Positions 1 through 4,410 of a DNA stretch of 5,135 bases are shown here, piece after piece; the stretch's first letter is position 1, and every line of letters begins with the position of its first letter. Under the pieces are notes generated by a model. The model was given only the letters and a program-made list of their open reading frames with translations, was not told the origin of the DNA and did not search any database. The position numbers and the translations under genes are program-made. The stretch covers positions 1-5,135 of the forward strand of contig JABDQS010000023.1 in the NCBI GenBank assembly GCA_013042125.1, read 5' to 3'. This DNA comes from Eudoraea sp. (lineage in GTDB: Bacteria > Bacteroidota > Bacteroidia > Flavobacteriales > Flavobacteriaceae).

Positions 1-1149
1 TTGTTCCTTCACCAGAGAAAAATCCTTTCCTTCCTCACTTTGTAAGAATGCTTCTACCTGCCCGGAATTTTCCTGAGGCAAGATAGAACAGGTGGCGTAG
101 ACCATTTTACCCCCATCATTGACCATCTTACTGTAATCCTTTAATAGCTCTTTTTGGGTTTGAAGGATCTTATCCAGGGCTTTAGGATCCAGTTTCCATT
201 TGGTATCCGGGTTACGTCTCAGAACCCCAAGACCGGTGCATGGTGCATCAATAAGAACTCTGTCTGCTTTTTTATGCAACTTTTTGATCACCTTGGTGCT
301 GGTTATAAGTCGGGTTTCTACATTGTGAGCCCCATTGCGTTTTGCTCTGCGCTTTAATTCATGAAGTTTGTTTGCGTAGATATCAAGGGCAATAAGCTGG
401 CCCTTATTTTCCATCAAGGCGGCCAGGTGAAGTGACTTGCCACCTGCGCCGGCGCAGGTATCTACAACCCGTAATCCGGGAGAGACATCTAAATATGGCG
501 ATACTAATTGTGAAGATGCATCCTGCACTTCAAAGAGACCTTCTTTAAATGCCTCCGTGGCAAAAACATTAGCCCTTTCTTTTAGCTTAAGGGCATGTGG
601 ATAGCCTTTGATAGGGTCAGAATCGATACCTTCATCCAGCAGTCTTTTCCTTAAAAATGGTGTTGATGTTTTTAGTGTGTTGGTCCTCAGCACCACCGGA
701 GCTAATTCGTTCAAAGCATGAAGCTCCTTATTCCACATAGCTTCGCCAAGAGCTTTGACGCCGGTTTCATCTAACCAATCCGGAATGGATTCCCGGTATT
801 TTCTGATTTTAGAAAGTTCATCGAATCGCCCTTTGATCCTTCTTGTTGGAGTATCCTCCAGTTGTTTCCAATCCGGGAGTGAAATTCCTCTGAGCACGGC
901 CCATACGGCAAAGAGTCTGAATAAATTAGCCCTGCTAAAGGGTTCTTTCACCTCTGCAATTTCTGCATACAGCCTTTTCCATCGCACTATATCATAGATA
1001 GTTTCCGCTATAAAACCCCGATCTCTGGAACCCCAGCGCTTATCTCTTTTCAGGATCTGTTCTACAGCTTTGGAGGCGTAAATTCCTTCATTAAAGATCA
1101 TATGAAGTCCATCAACCACCCCAAACACTAAATTTCTATGTAAACGCAT
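1..1149 (-). CDS. RsmB/NOP (Sun)-family SAM-dependent RNA cytosine-C5 methyltransferase, C-terminus cut by window edge
   Basis: The frame is open from ATG (1149-1147) to the left edge without a stop, giving 383 residues; family members of this kind are around 400, so only a short C-terminal piece should be missing. Residues 1-130 are helical and resemble the NusB-like RNA-binding domain of RsmB (KRWGSRDRGFIAETIYDIV near 34-52). A family linker with RTNTL follows. The Rossmann methyltransferase domain has the SAM-binding motif DTCAGAGGKS at 230-239, motif IV DAPCTGLG with Cys304, and motif VI ATCS with Cys354. In known RNA m5C methyltransferases the motif VI Cys attacks C6 of the cytosine and the motif IV Cys helps release the product; both are present, so the enzyme looks active. 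The likely role is methylation of 16S rRNA (RsmB methylates C967 in E. coli), but the exact target cannot be read from sequence. It is transcribed away from the lipoprotein gene, with its own -7 box 17 nt upstream of the ATG. Confidence 0.93.
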   Translation of the reverse strand, partial: MRLHRNLVFGVVDGLHMIFNEGIYASKAVEQILKRDKRWGSRDRGFIAETIYDIVRWKRLYAEIAEVKEPFSRANLFRLFAVWAVLRGISLPDWKQLEDTPTRRIKGRFDELSKIRKYRESIPDWLDETGVKALGEAMWNKELHALNELAPVVLRTNTLKTSTPFLRKRLLDEGIDSDPIKGYPHALKLKERANVFATEAFKEGLFEVQDASSQLVSPYLDVSPGLRVVDTCAGAGGKSLHLAALMENKGQLIALDIYANKLHELKRRAKRNGAHNVETRLITSTKVIKKLHKKADRVLIDAPCTGLGVLRRNPDTKWKLDPKALDKILQTQKELLKDYSKMVNDGGKMVYATCSILPQENSGQVEAFLQSEEGKDFSLVKEQ

Positions 1150-1166
1150 CCCAAAAATTTAAACCG

Positions 1167-1174
1167 CAAAGGTA
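1167..1174 (-). promoter_or_regulatory. Bacteroidetes-type -7 promoter box for the RsmB-like gene
   Basis: The minus strand reads TACCTTTG followed by CGG, a perfect match to the Bacteroidetes -7 consensus TAnnTTTG. It ends 17 nt before the ATG at 1149, so the 5' leader would be only about 10 nt. No clear TTTG/TTG -33 box lies at the usual 17-23 nt upstream, so the call rests on the -7 box and its position. Confidence 0.6.
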
Positions 1175-1196
1175 CCCTTTTGAAGAGGAAACCTTT

Positions 1197-1204
1197 TATT
1201 TTTG
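1197..1204 (+). promoter_or_regulatory. Bacteroidetes-type -7 promoter box for the lipoprotein gene
   Basis: TATTTTTG matches the Bacteroidetes -7 consensus TAnnTTTG exactly and ends 15 nt before the ATG at 1220. A TTTG lies at 1179-1182, but the 14-nt gap is shorter than the usual 17-23, so the -33 element is imperfect. The last three bases of the box are the TTG that could be mistaken for an earlier in-frame start at 1202; if this is the promoter, that TTG is not in the transcript. Confidence 0.55.
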
Positions 1205-1219
1205 AGTAAATTAAATACT

Positions 1220-2248
1220 ATGCGCTCTTTCTTTATATTTTTTATTTTGCTTGTTGTCTGGGGATGTACTGATCAGCAACCATCCCATAATTATAGCAGT
1301 GTTGATGTAAGGATCCTTTTTAATGATTCTGTGAGCATACGGGCTTTGGAGGTTATGGAAGGGAGTGTTGGCTTTGCCGGAAACGGAGGAGTTTTCGGAG
1401 CCATTGATCTAAAAAGTCAACAGATACGGGCTAAGCAACAAAGGTTCGATACAATTTTCCCAGAGTTCAGAGCTGTTGCTCATACGAAAACCGACTTTTT
1501 TATGCTATCAGCAGGTAGGCCGGCACTTTTGTTTAAAACAGGCAATCAGGGACTTATGGATCTGGTGTATTCTGAAGACGATGAAGGAGTTTTCTACGAT
1601 TCCATGGCTTTCTGGAATGATATGGAAGGATTGGCCATTGGCGATGAGATGAATGGGTGTATGTCTATCCTGATCACCAGAGATGGTGGAAATACCTGGC
1701 AAAAGACGCCTTGTGCGGAATTGCCGGAGGCTATACCTGGTGAAGGGGCTTTCGCAGCAAGTAACACAAACATCGCAATTAGCGGTGATCATACCTGGGT
1801 TGGAACCACTGAGAGCAGGATCTTATATTCGCCCGATAAAGGACTGAACTGGCAAGTATTTAATACACCTATAAAGAATGCCGAGCCAACCGAAGGTATT
1901 TACACCCTGGATTTTTATAATGACCAACTTGGGATTGCCTTGGGGGGAGATTATACACAAACAGATTCCTTAACCGGGAATAAGGCGCTTACGAAAGATG
2001 GTGGCCGTACCTGGGAATTAATTGCGGATGGCAACATCCCCGGTTACAAGGATTGTGTGCAATTTGTACCCAACGGAGGAGGGAAGGAAATGGTTGCAGT
2101 GGGTTTGACGGGAATCACATATTCTCAGGATTTTGGCAATAGCTGGTTGAACTTGTCTGAAGAACCTTTTTATACGCTTCGATTTGTGAACGATTCCACA
2201 GCGTATGCCGCTGGCAGGTACCGCATTGGTCTGCTTAGTTTTAAATAA
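1220..2248 (+). CDS. Lipoprotein with Asp-box (BNR-like) repeats, probable beta-propeller
   Basis: An upstream in-frame TTG at 1202 is rejected because it sits inside a perfect -7 promoter box; ATG at 1220 gives 342 residues and a compact lipoprotein signal. That signal is Arg2, a hydrophobic core at 4-14 and the lipobox VWGC with Cys16 as the lipidated residue (Trp at -2 is unusual). Four Asp-box motifs follow at about 152-160 (TRDGGNTW), 203-211 (SPDKGLNW), 257-265 (TKDGGRTW) and 301-309 (SQDFGNSW), spaced 44-54 residues. These hairpin-turn motifs occur in BNR, YCF48/HCF136 and sialidase-type beta-propellers. Similar Bacteroidetes proteins are often labelled oxidoreductase or photosystem stability-like, but no catalytic residues of a sialidase or redox enzyme are evident. 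It is presumably anchored in the envelope; its substrate is unknown. The gene stands alone and ends in a strong hairpin. Confidence 0.85.
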   Translation: MRSFFIFFILLVVWGCTDQQPSHNYSSVDVRILFNDSVSIRALEVMEGSVGFAGNGGVFGAIDLKSQQIRAKQQRFDTIFPEFRAVAHTKTDFFMLSAGRPALLFKTGNQGLMDLVYSEDDEGVFYDSMAFWNDMEGLAIGDEMNGCMSILITRDGGNTWQKTPCAELPEAIPGEGAFAASNTNIAISGDHTWVGTTESRILYSPDKGLNWQVFNTPIKNAEPTEGIYTLDFYNDQLGIALGGDYTQTDSLTGNKALTKDGGRTWELIADGNIPGYKDCVQFVPNGGGKEMVAVGLTGITYSQDFGNSWLNLSEEPFYTLRFVNDSTAYAAGRYRIGLLSFK

Positions 2249-2276
2249 AAAAGGGCAGACATTGTCCACCCTTTTT
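2248..2276. terminator. Bidirectional intrinsic terminator between convergent genes
   Basis: AAAAAGGG (2248-2255) pairs with CCCTTTTT (2269-2276). A CA/CA internal mismatch is followed by a further GAC/GTC stem (2258-2260 with 2264-2266) and an ATT loop. It begins at the last base of the lipoprotein stop codon. On the minus strand the same hairpin is followed by TTTTTTATTT and lies 44 nt past the stop of the small basic protein gene, so it can serve both genes. Confidence 0.8.
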
Positions 2277-2320
2277 CCGACTAACATACGACTCCTTTTA
2301 TAAAGTCAACCCAAATCTAA

Positions 2321-2668
2321 TTATATATAAACAACTTTGTAGGTTCTGCCTATTTTGCGATAATGAATACCTTTATAGGCAAAATATTTTCTTCCTTTTA
2401 AATAGACCACTCTATGTCCTCTTGGTAGAGATTTTAAAACAATACCTCTTGGGGCTGCACAAACAACATATTTTCTTCCGCGTGCCTTGTACCATACTCC
2501 GGAGGCAAAGTGATAATTAATTCCCTTATGGAATATTAAACGCGGCTTGTTGATGGTGGTCACAACAGTACCATGTTTTGGATACACTTTTACAATTCGT
2601 TGGGCATTGCCGGCACTAAGTATTCCAAAGAAGGCAATGATCACTAAAACTACTTTAAGGTTTTTCAT
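2321..2668 (-). CDS. Small exported strongly basic protein, resembling DUF6515-type repeats
   Basis: This 115-residue protein starts at ATG (2668-2666) and carries a Sec signal peptide: Lys2 and Lys5, a hydrophobic core at 6-17, and a likely cut after SAGNA (22/23). The mature part (93 residues) has 22 Lys+Arg, 5 His and 10 Tyr; the whole protein has no Asp or Glu. Two copies of a YxxxxGxxYxxxGRxY-like unit lie at about 49-67 and 92-110, separated by a PRGIVLKSLPRGHRVVYL segment. This pattern recalls the bacterial DUF6515 family of small secreted proteins (a PxG...LPxG...YYxYxGxYYR layout), but that assignment is from memory of the pattern. One Cys (70) remains in the mature part. It should be exported and could bind acidic polymers or proteins in the envelope. 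An operon terminator separates it from the sigma module upstream, so it probably has its own promoter, though none could be recognised. The leader is a run of A residues without a Shine-Dalgarno sequence. Confidence 0.8.
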   Translation of the reverse strand: MKNLKVVLVIIAFFGILSAGNAQRIVKVYPKHGTVVTTINKPRLIFHKGINYHFASGVWYKARGRKYVVCAAPRGIVLKSLPRGHRVVYLKGRKYFAYKGIHYRKIGRTYKVVYI

Positions 2669-2727
2669 AACATTTTTTTTAATGGGTTATAGTACTAAGA
2701 CCGTAGGTTTAAGGCATGGTTTAATGC

Positions 2728-2752
2728 AAAAGGAGGCTATATGCCTCCTTTT
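2728..2752 (-). terminator. Intrinsic terminator of the sigma-factor operon
   Basis: A perfect 10-bp inverted repeat, AAAAGGAGGC (2728-2737) with GCCTCCTTTT (2743-2752), encloses a 5-nt TATAT loop. On the minus strand it begins 23 nt after the stop of the exported helical protein and ends in TTTT. It is nearly symmetric and followed by a fifth T on the plus strand, so it could also block plus-strand transcription. Confidence 0.82.
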
Positions 2753-2775
2753 TACTGCTTTTTGTCGAATACTGG

Positions 2776-3210
2776 TTATTGTCGCCTTTTCTGTATTTGC
2801 TGTAATAACCTTTTTTTAAAGTCGTCCTCGGCTTTGATCAATAAAAAAGTTTTACGGGCAGATATAATCTCGGTCATCTTCTTTAAAAATGCCATATTCC
2901 TATTATTTCTTTCATCTTCCAAAGCAAGGAACTCGTCCATTAAAGATTGGATCTGTTGATCGGACATATTTTGGAAGTTTTGCAATTTGTTCCTGATCTC
3001 AGTACGCTCACGTCTGCGTATTTGCTCAATTGCAGCTTCATGTTCATTATACACCGGCCAGAAGACGGTGGCTTCATCACTTGTAAGACTCAGCCTTTCC
3101 GTAATAAAGGCGATCTTAAGCGATTTTATCTTATCCATGCCGGTCTGCGCACTAAGGAAGGCGCTCGCAAACATGAAGGCAATGATGAGTATTTTACTGA
3201 TATGCTTCAT
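2776..3210 (-). CDS. Exported Spy/CpxP-like helical protein, probable sensor of the ECF sigma system
   Basis: This 144-residue protein has a clear Sec signal peptide (residues 1-21, cleavage after FLSA before Gln22). The mature part is all helical and highly charged: MDKIKSLKIAFITERLSLT (25-43), then SDEATVFWPVYNEHE (44-58), then a long charged helix rich in Arg, Lys, Glu and Gln. The LTxxEAxxFWPxYNE segment resembles the LTxxQ-type helix of Spy/CpxP proteins and the periplasmic sensor CnrX. In flavobacterial genomes such proteins, encoded beside ECF sigma factors, are often named sensor of ECF-type sigma factor. It is the last gene of a sigma-membrane protein-sensor unit, and its ATG lies inside the end of the previous gene (17-nt overlap), which suggests translational coupling. 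The inferred role is to sense envelope stress or a metal ion and act on the membrane protein. No Cys and no His-rich metal site is visible; a simple chaperone role remains possible. Confidence 0.82.
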   Translation of the reverse strand: MKHISKILIIAFMFASAFLSAQTGMDKIKSLKIAFITERLSLTSDEATVFWPVYNEHEAAIEQIRRRERTEIRNKLQNFQNMSDQQIQSLMDEFLALEDERNNRNMAFLKKMTEIISARKTFLLIKAEDDFKKRLLQQIQKRRQ

Positions 3211-3718
3211 CTAAGTCGATATTTAATTCATCTAAATCATCTATTGAATCCTCCAGGTAGTCCATGATCTCTTCGTCATCCATTCCCGTTTCCATAAATT
3301 CATTTATGTCCAGGTTGTTGACAGGGATCACTTCAGCAATTTCATAACTGCTTAATTCCATTTCCTGAGATTCAAAATAAGAGGTAATATCTACCTCGGC
3401 AAGATCATCAAAAGTGATGGTTTGTGATCTGTTCCAGGGTAAGGCTATAACTAAAACAAAAATAGCAGCAATAGCCGCAGCAGCGTAAAAGTATTTCTTG
3501 TAGGGTCGCAACTGAATGACCGGCGTTTCTTTCTGTGTAGTACTCGCCAGAATCTCTTTATCAAGATTGTCAAAATATGTATCAGGAACCGCAAACCCTT
3601 CCTTCCCGGGAAATTTTTGGGCATCTTCTTCCTGCATCCTTTCCTGTATGCGCTCTGTGAGCCCTTGGAAATATCCGGAAGGGGTTTTAAAACTGTTCTT
3701 TTTTGGTATCTTTTTCAT
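3194..3718 (-). CDS. Single-pass membrane protein, putative anti-sigma factor with acidic exported tail
   Basis: The protein has 174 residues from ATG (3718-3716). Residues 1-75 are hydrophilic and should lie in the cytoplasm, with two related segments: F10xxP13xxY16F17xxL20xxxI24 and F42xxP45xxY48F49xxL52xxxI56. One transmembrane helix covers about 76-94, preceded by KK and so oriented N-in. Residues 98-174 contain 26 Asp/Glu and no Lys, Arg or His. Position decides the functional guess: it follows the ECF sigma gene by 33 nt and overlaps the exported sensor gene by 17 nt, the slot that anti-sigma factors hold in RseA- or CnrY-like systems. I do not see a ZAS zinc motif (HxxxCxxC) or a FecR-type domain, so this would be a different anti-sigma architecture. 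The anti-sigma role is inference from context and topology; a membrane protein merely regulated by the sigma factor is the alternative. Confidence 0.78.
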   Translation of the reverse strand: MKKIPKKNSFKTPSGYFQGLTERIQERMQEEDAQKFPGKEGFAVPDTYFDNLDKEILASTTQKETPVIQLRPYKKYFYAAAAIAAIFVLVIALPWNRSQTITFDDLAEVDITSYFESQEMELSSYEIAEVIPVNNLDINEFMETGMDDEEIMDYLEDSIDDLDELNIDLDEAYQ

Positions 3719-3751
3719 TGTTTAGGTTTGACACTTCTTCCACAAGATGGT

Positions 3752-4294
3752 TTAATTATTCTCAAGGAAGCTCTCTATTTTCTTAACGGCTAAATGGTAG
3801 GAGGCTTTTAATGCCCCAACCGATGTATCCAGTATTTCTGAGATCTCGTCATATTTTAATTCCTCAAAATATTTCATGTTAAAGACCAATTTTTGCTTTT
3901 CCGGCAAACGAGCAATGGCCTGCTGTAATAGTAACTGGATGGCATCTCCTTCAAAATAAACATCCGCCTCCAGCGTATTTGCTTTCCGTTCAATAAACTC
4001 ATCGCTGCTTACGCCGAGTTTTCTTGATTTAGTTTTTAAGAACGTTAGGGCCTCATTGGTCGCTATCCTATACATCCAGGAGTACAATTTACTATCCCCC
4101 TTAAACTTTTCTATATTCCTGTATACTTTAATAAAAGTATTTTGCAACACATCATCCGCATCATCATGATCGAGCACAATTCGCCTGATATGCCAATACA
4201 AACGCTCTTTGTAGGTTGAAATAAGCACCTCAAAAGCCTTTGCCTGGGTATCTCTTTGCTTTAGTTCTTTTACTAAGGTTTCTTCAGCAATCAA
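3752..4294 (-). CDS. ECF-type RNA polymerase sigma factor
   Basis: This 180-residue protein has the two domains of ECF (group 4) sigma-70 factors. Region 2 covers about 20-90, with DADDVLQNTFIKVYRNI (45-61) for core binding and KLYSWMYRIATNEALTFLK (69-87) for -10 melting and recognition. Region 4 covers about 120-177, with LPEKQKLVFNMKYFE and the helix-turn-helix YDEISEILDTSVGALKASYHLAVKKI (148-173) for -35 binding. There is no region 1 or 3, as expected. The start is TTG (4294-4292): no in-frame ATG or GTG lies between it and the upstream stop at 4331-4333, and the next Met is residue 74 inside region 2. Family members usually begin a similar distance before the YxERLYWHIRR segment, which supports this start. 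It heads a unit with a membrane protein and an exported sensor, and probably directs RNA polymerase to envelope-related genes, perhaps including its own. Confidence 0.93.
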   Translation of the reverse strand: MIAEETLVKELKQRDTQAKAFEVLISTYKERLYWHIRRIVLDHDDADDVLQNTFIKVYRNIEKFKGDSKLYSWMYRIATNEALTFLKTKSRKLGVSSDEFIERKANTLEADVYFEGDAIQLLLQQAIARLPEKQKLVFNMKYFEELKYDEISEILDTSVGALKASYHLAVKKIESFLENN

Positions 4295-4316
4295 AGTCAG
4301 TCTGTTATTCCAGTAA

Positions 4317-4339
4317 GACGCTAATTTAGTTTAAAGGTT
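4317..4339 (-). promoter_or_regulatory. Candidate ECF-type promoter (AAC-N16-CGTC) ahead of the sigma gene
   Basis: On the minus strand AAC (4339-4337) is followed after exactly 16 nt by CGTC (4320-4317), which lies 22 nt before the TTG start. Many ECF sigma factors recognise an AAC-containing -35 and a CGTC-type -10 with 16-17 nt between, and often drive their own operon. The motif is short and the consensus for this Bacteroidetes group is not known to me. No TAnnTTTG box was found in the gap; the nearest is TGACTTTG, which overlaps the start codon. Confidence 0.3.
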
Positions 4340-4377
4340 TAATGGCCTGTCCTATATCTTCTAAAATAGCCATTTAA
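4338..4377. repeat. Imperfect inverted repeat upstream of the sigma gene
   Basis: TTTAATGGC (4338-4346) and GCCATTTAA (4369-4377) pair at 8 of 9 positions around a 22-nt spacer. It lies between the ABC transporter stop and the sigma start and touches the candidate -35. No T-run follows on the minus strand, so it is a poor terminator; it could be a regulator site or chance. Nothing else was recognised in the gap 4295-4410. Confidence 0.3.
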
Positions 4378-4410
4378 TCGATTCATCAGATCTAAAGGAG
4401 AAAATTGCAT

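Noticed and set aside
154..357. Plus-strand open frame within the methyltransferase gene
   Set aside because: It overlaps the conserved methyltransferase domain on the other strand and shows no family features.
1202..1219. Earlier TTG start adding six residues to the lipoprotein
   Set aside because: The TTG is the end of a perfect TAnnTTTG promoter box, and the ATG at 1220 gives a cleaner lipoprotein signal peptide.
1508..1792. Minus-strand open frame inside the lipoprotein gene
   Set aside because: It lies antisense within a well-supported coding region and its translation shows no domain, signal or repeat pattern.
2547..2819. Hydrophobic plus-strand open frame resembling a small membrane protein
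   Set aside because: The hydrophobicity comes from reading signal-peptide and A-rich regions in antisense; it also crosses the 2728-2752 terminator hairpin.
2947..3267. Plus-strand open frames across the sensor and membrane-protein genes
   Set aside because: They are antisense shadows of two genes with clear signal peptide, membrane helix and operon context.
4290..4297. TGACTTTG as a -7 promoter box for the sigma gene
   Set aside because: It mismatches the consensus A at position 2 and overlaps the only plausible start codon, so a transcript from it would lack the start.
4341..4374. Inverted repeat as a terminator of the ABC transporter gene
   Set aside because: The core stem is only 6 bp around a 22-nt spacer and no T-run follows on the minus strand.
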